A stretch of 48,939 bases of DNA from Anaerolineaceae bacterium (GTDB lineage Bacteria > Chloroflexota > Anaerolineae > Anaerolineales > Villigracilaceae), in contig QZIJ01000048.1 of assembly GCA_003598975.1 (NCBI GenBank), positions 1 through 48,939 on the forward strand, in the 5' to 3' direction. How positions within the stretch are numbered: position 1 is the stretch's first letter; every line of letters begins with the position of its first letter. The translations under genes and the position numbers were made by a program. Below are positions 16,104 through 24,228 of the stretch, piece after piece. The notes below the pieces were generated by a model. That model had not been told where the DNA came from, searched no databases, and saw only the letters and a program-made list of their open reading frames with translations.

Positions 16104-16619
16104 TTACTTTCGTTGCGTTCTCAATAAGGCAGTTGCTGTTGTTCCATCGGGAAGTGTGATAACGTAATCTGCATCCAGGCGCCCATCGCCGATTTTGCCT
16201 GTATACATCATGGCAGGGATCGTCCCGCCCGCCAGATTTTTGAAATTGCCGATGATGTTGCCATTTGCGTCAATCCTGACATCCATGTCACCGAATAGCA
16301 CGCTATTGCCAACAACTGTCGCGCCGTTATCGTTATAGGTGGCGGACAAGGTCACAGCGGGCGGATCTGCCAGCCCGAGATATTTTCCGCCAAAGTCGAG
16401 CGTCAGGGTTACGTTGTGGGTGGACTCGTCGGCCTCGATGCTAATCACCACAGGGCCGCTGGCGCCGGTCGATTCGTTGTCCCATGTACCTTCGTAGGTG
16501 CCTACAAAATCGTTTACATCGAACTTTTCTCCAGCGACTGGTGCAGGTGTGGACTTTGGCGCACAGGCAGTAAGCGCCACCATCAAGACAAGAACAATCA
16601 TCAAACCACTTCTAAACAT
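16104..16619 (-). CDS. Putative lipoprotein, 171 aa
   Basis: Function unknown. The signal sequence MFRSGLMIVLVLMVALTAC ends in the lipobox LTAC, so the protein is lipid-anchored outside the cytoplasmic membrane. The mature part is beta-rich (VGTYEGTWDNESTG, GPVVISIEAD, LTLDFGGKYLG, ADYVITLPDGTTATALL) and looks like a lipocalin/avidin-like barrel, though no family is assigned. ATG at 16619 with GGAGG 5 bases upstream. Confidence 0.82.
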   Translation of the reverse strand: MFRSGLMIVLVLMVALTACAPKSTPAPVAGEKFDVNDFVGTYEGTWDNESTGASGPVVISIEADESTHNVTLTLDFGGKYLGLADPPAVTLSATYNDNGATVVGNSVLFGDMDVRIDANGNIIGNFKNLAGGTIPAMMYTGKIGDGRLDADYVITLPDGTTATALLRTQRK

Positions 16620-16666
16620 TTGAGCCTCCAAACGGTAAGATTTTTGGCATCGGGCAGATGCCTAAC

Positions 16667-17344
16667 TCACGCATGAGGTGGGGCGCTCGAAAGCAACTCC
16701 GCAACACGCGGGAAGTCCTTGTAAAAACCTCGATAGCGTTCTGGCAGGAGCGCCGCGATGCGGCACATAATCTCGTCGGTATATTGCTTTAATATTTCAT
16801 CGCGGTTCTCGCGTGGGATGGGCGGAATTGTGAAATATGGCCCTGCCGTGATGGTGAAGTGACTTTTCTTCAAACGCTTGAGATTTCCGAAAACCACTTT
16901 ATCTTCCGTGCCTGTGATAGCGATGGGGACAATCGGACGATTTAATTTTGTCGCGAGATACGTGACGCCAGGTTTCGCCTCGATCAACGACCCGACTCGG
17001 GAGCGCGTCCCTTCGGGTGAGATTCCCAGCGCGTTGCCTGCCTCCATCAAGTGGATGAGTTTTCGCATGGCTCTAATGTCGGGATTGTAGCGGTCTATGA
17101 AAACGAAGTTGAAATATTTTCCCAACCAGTTCAGGAACCAGTTCTTTTCCCATTTCTCCGCGACGGGGATGTAAATATCCCAGCGGTTGAGCGCGTAGAA
17201 CGGCAGGATGGCGTCGAGGATGCCGATGTGATTGGTCGCCAGCACGTAACTTTTATCGGCGGGGAGATTTTCGTAGCCGCGCACGTCCACGCGGGCGATG
17301 AGATGGAGCAGGCTGCGGATAAGCCAGCGCAGGATATTACGCAT
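16667..17344 (-). CDS. plsC: 1-acyl-glycerol-3-phosphate acyltransferase family protein
   Basis: PlsC/LPLAT-family acyltransferase, transferring a fatty acyl group to lysophosphatidate in membrane phospholipid synthesis. The HX4D catalytic motif is seen as NHIGILD, the substrate-binding motif as ISPEGTRSR, and the third block as VPIAITGTED. 225 aa, with an N-terminal hydrophobic stretch (LIRSLLHLIARV) for membrane association. It overlaps the upstream paralogue by 8 bases; the two are clearly a tandem duplication (shared ITGTED/LTGTED, PERYRGFY/PEKYRGFY). Confidence 0.9.
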   Translation of the reverse strand: MRNILRWLIRSLLHLIARVDVRGYENLPADKSYVLATNHIGILDAILPFYALNRWDIYIPVAEKWEKNWFLNWLGKYFNFVFIDRYNPDIRAMRKLIHLMEAGNALGISPEGTRSRVGSLIEAKPGVTYLATKLNRPIVPIAITGTEDKVVFGNLKRLKKSHFTITAGPYFTIPPIPRENRDEILKQYTDEIMCRIAALLPERYRGFYKDFPRVAELLSSAPPHA

Positions 17345-18005
17345 GTTGTTCCAGCAATTCTTTCAGGCGGGGATGCTCGGCATAGAAGCCGCGATACTTT
17401 TCAGGAAGTTTCGCCGCGATTTGACACATGATCTCGTCGGTGGCGGCGCGCAGGGATGCTTCGCGACCGCGTCCACGCGGGATGTCGACGCGGAACAACT
17501 CGCCCGCGTGCGCGGTGATCTTCGAGCGGCGGAACCGCTTCAAGTTCTGGACGATGAGGCGGTCTTCCGTCCCCGTCAGCGCCACCGGCAGGACGGGATA
17601 TCCGCTCTTCGACGCGAGGAACGCGACGCCCATCTTGGCTTCCTGCAACGCCTCGGTCTTGGAGCGCGTCCCCTCGGGCGCGATGACCATCAGCCCACCC
17701 TTTTCCATACGTGCCAGAATTTCGCGAAACGCGGCGTAATCCGTATCGAAGCGGTTCAACCAGATGGCGTTCACGGCGCGGCCAATTGCCCCAAACAGGG
17801 GATGGTTTTTGTATTTCTCGGCCACAGGCATGATGATATCTTCGCGGTCCACCGCGTAGAGCAGGATGGCCGAGTCCAGCCGTCCGAGATGATTCGCAGC
17901 GAGGATGAAATTTCCCTCGGGGAGTTTATCGAGGCCGACCACTTCCACATCGGCGATGAGGTTCATGACGAAACGGACAATGGATCGGAGCGTGGTGTAT
18001 TTCAT
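17337..18005 (-). CDS. plsC: 1-acyl-glycerol-3-phosphate acyltransferase family protein (paralogue)
   Basis: Second member of the tandem pair. HX4D appears as NHLGRLD, with IAPEGTRSK and LPVALTGTED. 222 aa. Divergence between the two copies suggests different acyl acceptors or acyl donors, but which is the true PlsC cannot be told from sequence. It is the first gene of the pair and reads through into the other by an 8-base overlap. Confidence 0.88.
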   Translation of the reverse strand: MKYTTLRSIVRFVMNLIADVEVVGLDKLPEGNFILAANHLGRLDSAILLYAVDREDIIMPVAEKYKNHPLFGAIGRAVNAIWLNRFDTDYAAFREILARMEKGGLMVIAPEGTRSKTEALQEAKMGVAFLASKSGYPVLPVALTGTEDRLIVQNLKRFRRSKITAHAGELFRVDIPRGRGREASLRAATDEIMCQIAAKLPEKYRGFYAEHPRLKELLEQHA

Positions 18006-18020
18006 TCCCCGATTTTAATA

Positions 18021-18062
18021 CACAAACCAGGTTTCCGCCGAAGGCGAGAAACCTGGTTTGTG
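18021..18062 (-). terminator. Strong hairpin downstream of the PilZ gene
   Basis: CACAAACCAGGTTTC/GAAACCTGGTTTGTG encloses a smaller CGCC-GAA-GGCG stem. It starts 6 bases after the PilZ stop and is followed on that strand by an AT-rich stretch without a clean T-run. Confidence 0.75.
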
Positions 18063-18067
18063 CGATC

Positions 18068-18457
18068 TCATCTCCACAGATAGTCATTGCTTGATTTTTG
18101 AGATTGACTGTTTTGCGAGCCATATTTCTCGAACATGCGCGAGAAAATCTCAAAATCGCTGGGGGCCATATTGGTGATTTGGAATCCCACATTGAAAGCT
18201 GTGGGGTCGAACGGGTCTTCGTGACACCATTTACTGCGCGCCATGAAGATCATGGAACTTTTGTTGGCAACCTCATTGGTCAGTTCGATGCGCAGGCGGT
18301 AATCCTTGTTGAGAGGAATAGCCGTGGAACTGTCCAGTTTGAAGCCGCCTGTGCTGATGTCGGCCAGATGACCGATGAGTTGCCCGTTGACTTCATCCAT
18401 GACGCGCATGTAATAAGAAAAAAAGCGTCGCGCAAGTTTACGTTTTTCTGCTGGCAT
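18068..18457 (-). CDS. PilZ domain protein
   Basis: A 129-aa single-domain PilZ protein, a likely c-di-GMP receptor. It shows the arginine-rich start RKLARRF and the second motif HLADISTGGFKL (D/N-x-S-x-x-G). No transmembrane segment. With the GAF/HD-GYP protein at 1580-2713 this is the second c-di-GMP-type component in the window, though they are not linked. AGGA ribosome-binding site, own promoter upstream. Confidence 0.85.
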   Translation of the reverse strand: MPAEKRKLARRFFSYYMRVMDEVNGQLIGHLADISTGGFKLDSSTAIPLNKDYRLRIELTNEVANKSSMIFMARSKWCHEDPFDPTAFNVGFQITNMAPSDFEIFSRMFEKYGSQNSQSQKSSNDYLWR

Positions 18458-18496
18458 AAGACATCCTTTCGTTAAAAGAAGGGCGTCACTGCCAAA

Positions 18497-18525
18497 AGTA
18501 TATAACAGGATTGGATACCTTGCAA
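18497..18525 (-). promoter_or_regulatory. Promoter of the PilZ gene
   Basis: On the minus strand TTGCAA (18525-18520), a 17-bp spacer and TATACT (18502-18497) form a good housekeeping-sigma promoter, about 40 bases upstream of the start codon. Confidence 0.65.
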
Positions 18526-18554
18526 GATTGTAAGGTGGCCGAATTGGGGAAAAT

Positions 18555-19703
18555 TTATTCCGTCACGCGCAAAATATGCGTCAAAATCGTCGCGCCCGAG
18601 CCGCCGATGTTTTGCGCCATGCCGATTTTCGTGTCTGCGACTTGTGTCTCTCCGCACTCGCCGCGCAATTGCTGGACGACTTCCACGATTTGATACATCC
18701 CCGTCGCGCCGACGGGATGCCCGCGCGCCTTGAGTCCGCCCCGAGTGCAGACGGGCACGCGACCTTTAGGGTGGATCTCTCCATCCAGGCCGAGTCTTGG
18801 CCCCTGGCCGCGCTCGGCGAATCCGCAGGCTTCCAGTGAAAGTGCCGACATGATGGAGAAGGCGTCGTGCAGTTCGAATACGCCAATATCCGCAGGCCCG
18901 ACGCCAGCCATCTCATATGCTTTTTTCGATGACGCGTACGCCGCGGACAGGAACATCGGGTCGCGGCGCGAGTGGACGGCGATGGTGTCCGTCGCGGACG
19001 CGGAACCCGCCACGAGGATTCTCCGTCCCGACAACTTCTCTGCAGGGACGATGATCGCCGCGGCCGCGCCATCGCCAATCGGCGAGGCATCCATCAGGTT
19101 AATGGGCGTGGCGACCATGCTTGATTTTTCGAATTGCTCCACCGTGATTCTTTGATGCAAACGCGCGTTCGGGTTGTGCATTGCGTTCTCATGCGCGTTA
19201 ATCGAGAACGGTGCGAAATCGGCATGCTTCCATCCATACTCGTGCATGTACCGCCGCATCACCAGCGCGTTGAGACTCACGAACGAGACGCCTTGCTCCC
19301 CTTCGTAGTCCGCGTCTGCGGCGGTTGCCAATGCGGATGTGACATCGTGTCCTGCCATGTCGGTCATCTTCTCGACGCCAATCACCAGCGCGGAGTCCGC
19401 GTCGCCCGACGCGACCGCCATCAGTCCCGCGCGGAACGCCGCCGCGCCCGATCCGCAGGCGGCCTCGATTTTCGTCGCCTCCGCGCCCCACATCCCGATC
19501 CAATCCGCGACGTGAGTCCCCAGTTGATTCTGATGGCTGATGATTGGCGAGAGCATGTTGCCCACAAAGAGCGAATCGGCGCGCTTGATGCCCGCGTCGT
19601 TCAGCGCGGCGAAGGCCGCCTCGCCCGCCAGTTCTTTCAGCGATCTATCCCAGTGTTCGTCAATTTTGGTTTGGCCAATGCCAAGGATGGCTACAGGTCT
19701 CAT
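18555..19703 (-). CDS. Thiolase family protein (SCP-x / acetyl-CoA acetyltransferase-like)
   Basis: A 382-aa thiolase-fold enzyme acting on acyl-CoA chemistry (claisen condensation or thiolysis). The nucleophile Cys is in EAACGSGAAAF, the HDAF motif in VFELHDAFSIMS, and the C-terminal catalytic His in GGLKARGHPVGATG. The sequence resembles the SCP-x-like/archaeal thiolases that often pair with a DUF35 zinc-ribbon protein; no such partner is next to it. Start at 19703 (MRPVAILG) with TAGAAT seven bases upstream and no Shine-Dalgarno, so probably leaderless. Divergent from the HEXXH gene. Confidence 0.9.
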   Translation of the reverse strand: MRPVAILGIGQTKIDEHWDRSLKELAGEAAFAALNDAGIKRADSLFVGNMLSPIISHQNQLGTHVADWIGMWGAEATKIEAACGSGAAAFRAGLMAVASGDADSALVIGVEKMTDMAGHDVTSALATAADADYEGEQGVSFVSLNALVMRRYMHEYGWKHADFAPFSINAHENAMHNPNARLHQRITVEQFEKSSMVATPINLMDASPIGDGAAAAIIVPAEKLSGRRILVAGSASATDTIAVHSRRDPMFLSAAYASSKKAYEMAGVGPADIGVFELHDAFSIMSALSLEACGFAERGQGPRLGLDGEIHPKGRVPVCTRGGLKARGHPVGATGMYQIVEVVQQLRGECGETQVADTKIGMAQNIGGSGATILTHILRVTE

Positions 19704-19794
19704 ATTTTGTATTCTACCGCGAATGCGTCGCACCCGACCCTGAGAGAGAATCTTCGGGTGAGGTGCGACGCACCCTTTGCGATATACTTGCCAC
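19704..19794. promoter_or_regulatory. Divergent leaderless promoters flanking a 10-bp inverted repeat
   Basis: To the left, TAGAAT (19716-19711, minus) lies 7 bases before the thiolase ATG. To the right, TATACT (19783-19788, plus) lies 6 bases before the next ATG. Between them GCGTCGCACC (19725-19734) and GGTGCGACGC (19762-19771) form a perfect 10-bp inverted repeat, extended by ACCC/GGGT inside. It could be a shared operator or a cruciform repeat. Confidence 0.5.
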
Positions 19795-20277
19795 ATGGAT
19801 GAAGCATCCAAACTGGATAAATTGCTGACCCGCCTCGAAGGGACTGGCCCCGAAGGCCGCGCCGCGCGTGACTTTTTGCAGGAGCGCCGAGTGAAGGTTG
19901 GACTTCGCCCTCAGCCCACTGGCGCGCGCTGGACGATCTTCGGTCACATCGAACTGCATCCCGCGCAAATAGACAACGAGGCTTACGCGCTGAGTCTCAT
20001 TGTCCACGAGGTGCGACACTTGAAACAAGGCCTCCTCGGCGCGCTCTCCGTGCGCGGGGAATTGGAAGCCTGGCAGGAGCAATTCGCTTTTCTGAAATCG
20101 CAGACGGGACAGTACACCGCTTCGCCGCGTCACAATGCCATCATCGAGCAATTGATGACCCTCTCTCTCGATTCCCGCGCCGATTTACAACGCGCCCGCG
20201 CATTGATGCGCGAGTACGCGGGTCCGAAGTATCGAATCCATTGGCTGCCGTTGTTTCCGTTTTTTAACCACAGATGA
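19795..20277 (+). CDS. Small HEXXH-motif putative metalloprotein
   Basis: A 160-aa soluble protein with a zinc-protease-like helix, LIVHEVRHLKQG (HEVRH = HEXXH), and a downstream RGELEAWQEQFAF glutamate region that could provide the third ligand. It therefore looks like a minimal gluzincin-type domain; proteolytic activity is not proven. No signal peptide. The ATG at 19795 sits 6 bases behind TATACT. The C-terminal residues NHR and the stop are encoded by an ACAGATGAACACAGATG-type repeat. Confidence 0.65.
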   Translation: MDEASKLDKLLTRLEGTGPEGRAARDFLQERRVKVGLRPQPTGARWTIFGHIELHPAQIDNEAYALSLIVHEVRHLKQGLLGALSVRGELEAWQEQFAFLKSQTGQYTASPRHNAIIEQLMTLSLDSRADLQRARALMREYAGPKYRIHWLPLFPFFNHR

Positions 20278-20286
20278 ACACAGATG

Positions 20287-20320
20287 GAAAGCCGAGGCGA
20301 CTTGCCTCGGCTTTCCTCTT
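20287..20320. terminator. Bidirectional terminator
   Basis: GAAAGCCGAGGC/GCCTCGGCTTTC, a 12-bp stem with a 5-nt loop, lies between the convergent HEXXH gene and the decarboxylase operon; a pyrimidine-rich tract follows on the plus strand. Confidence 0.85.
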
Positions 20321-20325
20321 TCTTC

Positions 20326-21468
20326 CTACATCATCCCCGCCACCACTGCCAGCAATACTCCTCCCGCGATCACACTTCCCAACTGACCTGCCGTATTCGA
20401 TCCCATCGCGTGCATCAGGATGAAATTGTCAGGGTCCTCCTCCAGCGCCATTTTAGCGGACAAACGTCCTGCCATGGGGAAGGCGCTGATTCCGCACGCG
20501 CCGATGAGGGGATTGACCTTTCCACCCGTGACGAAGCACATCAACTTTCCGAAGAGCAGACCCGCGATGGTATCCACTACAAACGCGAGTAAACCGAGTC
20601 CGAGGATCATCAGCGTCTGCCATTGGATTCCTGTTGCGGGATCGAACAGGAATTTTTCGGCGGTCATCGTCGCGCCGATTGCCAGTCCCAAAAACAACGT
20701 GGCGATGTTGATGATCTCGTTCTGGGCGGCTTTGCTCAACCTGTCCACGACGCCTGCTTCGCGCAGGAGATTCCCGAGCATCAGCGCAGCGATCAGTGGC
20801 GCGGCGGACGGGGCGATCAGGCTGATGGCGACCGTCACCACGATGGGGAACGCGACCGCCGTCACGCGCGAGACAGGACGCGGCGCGTAGGCCATGCGGA
20901 TCATCCGTTCCTTGCGCGTCGTCATCATCCGCATAATGGGCGGCTGAATGATCGGGATGAGACTCATGTACGAGTAGGCCGCGACCGCGATCGGTCCGAG
21001 AAGTTCGGGCGCGAGTTTGGTCGTCACGAAGATGGCGGTTGGCCCGTCAATCGCGCCGATGATGCCAATCGAAGCGGCCTCGTTGAGTGGAAATCCGAGC
21101 GCGGCCGCCAGCAGGAGAGTCCCGAAGATGCCGAACTGTCCCGCCGCGCCGAGCAGAGCCAGACTCGGTTGCGCGAGCAGAGGGCGGAAGTCGATCATCG
21201 CGCCGACGCCAATGAAGATGAGCAGGGGGAAGAGTTCGGTCTTGATGCCCGCGTCGTAGATAACGCGCATGAAACTTTCTTCCGTGTATGCCGACATGCC
21301 CAAATTCGCGAGGATACAACCGAAGCCGATGGGCAGGAGCAAAACGGGTTCGTATTCTTTCGCGACCGCAAGATAAATCAACACGCCGCCGATGAGGAGC
21401 ATGAGCGCATTCGCCCAAGTGAAAGTCAGGCCGCCGAAAATATTTGAAAGCAGTTCGAGCAGGTTCAT
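20326..21468 (-). CDS. mmdB: Sodium-translocating decarboxylase beta subunit
   Basis: Integral membrane subunit (380 aa, about 9-11 helices) that decarboxylates the carboxybiotin carrier and pumps Na+ outward. Conserved family motifs are present: IGAIDGPTAIFVTTKLAP with the essential Asp, NPLIGACGISAFPMAGR and FILMHAMGSNTAGQLGS. The order mmdA-mmdD-mmdC-mmdB on the minus strand and the propionyl-CoA-carboxylase-like alpha subunit favour methylmalonyl-CoA decarboxylase over oxaloacetate or glutaconyl-CoA decarboxylase. Its start overlaps the biotin-carrier gene by 4 bases. Confidence 0.92.
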   Translation of the reverse strand: MNLLELLSNIFGGLTFTWANALMLLIGGVLIYLAVAKEYEPVLLLPIGFGCILANLGMSAYTEESFMRVIYDAGIKTELFPLLIFIGVGAMIDFRPLLAQPSLALLGAAGQFGIFGTLLLAAALGFPLNEAASIGIIGAIDGPTAIFVTTKLAPELLGPIAVAAYSYMSLIPIIQPPIMRMMTTRKERMIRMAYAPRPVSRVTAVAFPIVVTVAISLIAPSAAPLIAALMLGNLLREAGVVDRLSKAAQNEIINIATLFLGLAIGATMTAEKFLFDPATGIQWQTLMILGLGLLAFVVDTIAGLLFGKLMCFVTGGKVNPLIGACGISAFPMAGRLSAKMALEEDPDNFILMHAMGSNTAGQLGSVIAGGVLLAVVAGMM

Positions 21469-21896
21469 TCGAACTCCAACAGAGCCTGTTTGTGTGTTAC
21501 GGTCTGCCCCGCGCTTGCCAGCACCGCGGAGATTTTTCCCTCGCGCGTCGAGCGGATGCTGTTCTTCATCTTCATCGCTTCGATCACCAGCACGACCTGT
21601 CCGCTTTCAATTTCGTCGCCAGGCTTGACGAAAATTTCGGTGATGGTTCCTGGCAGCGGCGCGGGGAGCGATTTTGCGTTCGACGCGGGAGACGGGACAT
21701 CCATCTTTTTCGGCGCAGATTCTGTCGCCGTGCTCGCTTCTTTCTTGACGGGAACTTGTGCGCCGCTTCTCACCGGGCTAATGTCTGGCGTCACTTCAAA
21801 CCGCTCGCCATCCACCACCGCGATGATGGGACGCGTGTTGAGGTCTTCAATTTCGACGGAGTAAGTTTTTTCGTTAATTTTTACGTTGAGTTTCAT
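21465..21896 (-). CDS. mmdC: Biotin carboxyl carrier subunit of the decarboxylase
   Basis: A 143-aa biotin protein that shuttles CO2 from the alpha subunit to the membrane beta subunit. It has an N-terminal domain (KLNVKINEKTYSVEIED), a Pro/Ala/Lys-rich flexible linker (about 50-75) and a C-terminal biotinyl domain with VIEAMKMKNSI, whose central Lys is biotinylated. Stop and mmdB start overlap (4 bases), indicating coupled translation. A 220-bp palindromic repeat region separates it from mmdD. Confidence 0.93.
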   Translation of the reverse strand: MKLNVKINEKTYSVEIEDLNTRPIIAVVDGERFEVTPDISPVRSGAQVPVKKEASTATESAPKKMDVPSPASNAKSLPAPLPGTITEIFVKPGDEIESGQVVLVIEAMKMKNSIRSTREGKISAVLASAGQTVTHKQALLEFE

Positions 21897-21907
21897 GAGC
21901 TTCGTTT

Positions 21908-22107
21908 CATAGTTTGATAGTTTTGTAGTTTCGTAGTTGCCGCCGTCCTGAGCGAAGCCGCTGGTCGAGTAGCGGAGCGTATCGAGACCAAGCGGCGCAG
22001 TCGAAGGACGGGTTTCATGTGCAAGCGCTGTTCTGTGGACTTGCCCTTCGACTTCGGGTCTCGATACGGCGGAACTACACCGCCTACTCGACCCTCCGCT
22101 CAGGGCA
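21908..22107. repeat. Paired palindromic elements between mmdD and mmdC
   Basis: First a GATAGTT/GTAGTTT tract (about 21908-21940). Then two roughly 66-bp palindromic units in opposite orientation: 21944-22010, bounded by CGTCCT/AGGACG, and 22042-22107, bounded by TGCCCT/AGGGCA. Both contain GGTCTCGATACG and CTACTCGACC (or their complements). The whole region could fold into a long hairpin inside the operon mRNA. Confidence 0.8.
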
Positions 22108-22119
22108 GTGGATTGGTGG

Positions 22120-22458
22120 CTACTCTTTTCCTCTTCGTTTCATCTCACCTTTTTGTGCCATTTGACGCGTGCGCATGCCCAACTGCCACGCGCCGATGAT
22201 GGTGGGTTGCGGAGATGTCAACGGCCGCGCCGTGGATTGCGATTGTTCGGCCAGCGCCACGGCCACTCCCAGCGCGGCCGCGCGGGCGCGGTCATCGCTC
22301 TCGATAACGGGAACAACTGCGGGCGAGTCGGATGCAGACTTTCGGTCGCGGAAGATGCGCGTCATGGCAGACATGAGTCCTGCGAGCAGCACCAGCGCGG
22401 CGAAGACGAGTCCCATGCTGAGGAGGGTGATCCAAAGTGATTGTGATAATACTGTCAT
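22120..22458 (-). CDS. mmdD: OadG/MmdD-like small membrane subunit of the decarboxylase
   Basis: A 112-aa subunit with one N-terminal membrane helix (LWITLLSMGLVFAALVLLAGLMSAM) followed by an Ala/Pro/Ser-rich stretch and a basic tail, matching the OadG/MmdD assembly subunit that anchors the alpha subunit to the membrane part. The ending IIGAWQLGMRTRQM resembles the short C-terminal segment of such subunits in fused form. GGAG-containing leader upstream. Confidence 0.82.
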   Translation of the reverse strand: MTVLSQSLWITLLSMGLVFAALVLLAGLMSAMTRIFRDRKSASDSPAVVPVIESDDRARAAALGVAVALAEQSQSTARPLTSPQPTIIGAWQLGMRTRQMAQKGEMKRRGKE

Positions 22459-22466
22459 TCAGGCTC

Positions 22467-22515
22467 CTTACGTTTTTTTGTTTTACGTTTTAATGCGTAA
22501 AGCGAAAAACGTAAG
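22467..22515. repeat. CTTACGTTTTT inverted repeat
   Basis: CTTACGTTTTT and AAAAACGTAAG flank inner TTTTACG/CGTAAA copies in the 58-base gap between mmdA and mmdD. This is another short, A/T-rich palindromic repeat type. Confidence 0.65.
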
Positions 22516-22516
22516 A

Positions 22517-24067
22517 TTACACAGGGATATTCCCATGCTTGCGCGGCGGGGCAGGCGCGTATTTATCGCGCAGGGCGGAGAGGGCCGCGATGATCTTTGG
22601 ACGCGTCTCCTTCGGCTCGATGATGTCATCCACGTAGCCCGTCGCCGCGGCATGATAGGGATTGTTGAATTTCAGGCGATACTCGTCCGCGATGCGTTTG
22701 CGTTCCGCGGCGGGGTCGGCGGCGGCTTCGATTTGTTTCTTGAACAAAATATTGGCCGCGCCTTCCGCACCCAGCACCGCAATCTCGGCGCTCGGCCAGG
22801 CGTAGGTGACATCTGTGCCAAGATATTTGCTGGACATAACCACGTACGCGCCGCCATATGCCTTGCGCGTGATGACGGTCACTTTCGGGACAGTGGCTTC
22901 GGAATACGCAAACAGCAATTTCGCACCGTGACGGATGATGCCGCCGTGTTCCTGTGCCACGCCTGGGAGGAACCCTGGCGAGTCCACGAACGTGACGAGC
23001 GGGACGTTAAAGCAGTCGCACATGCGGACGAAACGCGTCATCTTGTCGGCGGCGTCGATGTCAATCACGCCTGCCATCACCGACGGCTCCTGTCCCACGA
23101 TGCCCACGCTGTGTCCGCCAATGCGCGCCCACCCGATGATGGCGTTGCGCGCCCAGTGCGGTTGCAGTTCAAGGAAGGTTCCATTATCTACAACCGACTC
23201 GATGACTTGATGCATAACGTACGGAGTCTGCGGATCGAGCGGGACGAGGTTGTTAAGCGACTCGTCCATCCGCAGCGCGTCGTCTCCATTCTGGACGAAG
23301 GGCGGGTTCTCCACATTATTGGAAGGGAGGTGGCTGAGAGCGCGTCGCGCCAGCGACAACGCTTCTTCTTCAGAGACCGCTGAAAGGTGCGCCGTCCCGC
23401 TGACGGAGGTGTGAATCGCCGCACCGCCCAAAGATTCGGGATCGATCACTTCACCCGTCACCGCCTTGATGACCTCAGGTCCCGTCAAAAACATGAACGA
23501 TTGTTTTTCGACCATGATGATGAGGTCTTGTAACGCGGGCGAGTAAGCCGCGCCGCCCGCGCAAGGTCCGAGCATGATGCTGATCTGGGGAATCACGCCC
23601 GAGTACTGCGCGTTGCGTCGGAAAATTTCCGCGTAGCCGCCCAGCGCTTTGACTCCCTCCTGGATGCGCGCGCCGCCCGAGTCAATGAGACCGATGCACG
23701 GCGCGCCATTGCGCAGGGCGAGGTCCATCACGCGGCAGATCTTGTGACTCTGCATCTCGCTGAGCGTCCCGCCGTAGATGGTGAAATCCTGGGCGTAGAC
23801 GTACACCGTCCGCCCGTCAATTTGTCCGTAACCCGTCACCACGCCGTCGCCGAGGAAATGCTCTGGCTCCAGGCCGAGTTCGTCACCCTCGCTGGTGATG
23901 AAAGGTTCGAGTTCGTTGAATGTGCCTGGGTCGAGGAGCAGGTCAAGGCGTTCGCGGGCCGTCAGTTTGCCTTTGGCGTGTTGTTTGGCAATGCGTTCCT
24001 TGCCGCCGCCTTCGCGCGCTTTGGCGCGGTTCCTTCGTAATTCCAAAATTCTTGGGTCTTCTTGCAT
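22517..24067 (-). CDS. mmdA: Methylmalonyl-CoA decarboxylase alpha subunit (carboxyltransferase)
   Basis: A 516-aa carboxyltransferase moving CO2 from (S)-methylmalonyl-CoA to biotin, producing propionyl-CoA. Both crotonase-like halves are present: IGLIDSGGARIQEGVKALGGY and GPCAGGAAYSPALQD in the N-half, and FVDSPGFLPGVAQEHGGIIRHGAK and RKAYGGAYVVMSSK in the C-half. The same fold serves propionyl-CoA carboxylase beta, but the linked membrane subunits make a Na+-pumping decarboxylase far more likely. It would build a sodium gradient at the end of a succinate-to-propionate route. First gene of the operon. Confidence 0.93.
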   Translation of the reverse strand: MQEDPRILELRRNRAKAREGGGKERIAKQHAKGKLTARERLDLLLDPGTFNELEPFITSEGDELGLEPEHFLGDGVVTGYGQIDGRTVYVYAQDFTIYGGTLSEMQSHKICRVMDLALRNGAPCIGLIDSGGARIQEGVKALGGYAEIFRRNAQYSGVIPQISIMLGPCAGGAAYSPALQDLIIMVEKQSFMFLTGPEVIKAVTGEVIDPESLGGAAIHTSVSGTAHLSAVSEEEALSLARRALSHLPSNNVENPPFVQNGDDALRMDESLNNLVPLDPQTPYVMHQVIESVVDNGTFLELQPHWARNAIIGWARIGGHSVGIVGQEPSVMAGVIDIDAADKMTRFVRMCDCFNVPLVTFVDSPGFLPGVAQEHGGIIRHGAKLLFAYSEATVPKVTVITRKAYGGAYVVMSSKYLGTDVTYAWPSAEIAVLGAEGAANILFKKQIEAAADPAAERKRIADEYRLKFNNPYHAAATGYVDDIIEPKETRPKIIAALSALRDKYAPAPPRKHGNIPV

Positions 24068-24184
24068 GGATGTGTCCTTATTAAAGTGATTGTCTTCAAT
24101 GGCGAAAATTCAGTCCAATTATATGACCAATGGATAAGAGCATGTAAGTGATGCGTGTCAGGGAAATCAATGCTTTTTGCCATA

Positions 24185-24222
24185 ATAAAAAGACTTCCGA
24201 AGTCTCGAAAACTTCGGAAGTC
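24185..24222 (-). terminator. Terminator after asnS
   Basis: On the minus strand GACTTCCGAAG (24222-24212) pairs with CTTCGGAAGTC (24202-24192), and TTTTTATTATG follows. It ends the aspS-asnS transcript. Confidence 0.9.
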
Positions 24223-24228
24223 GGCTAA

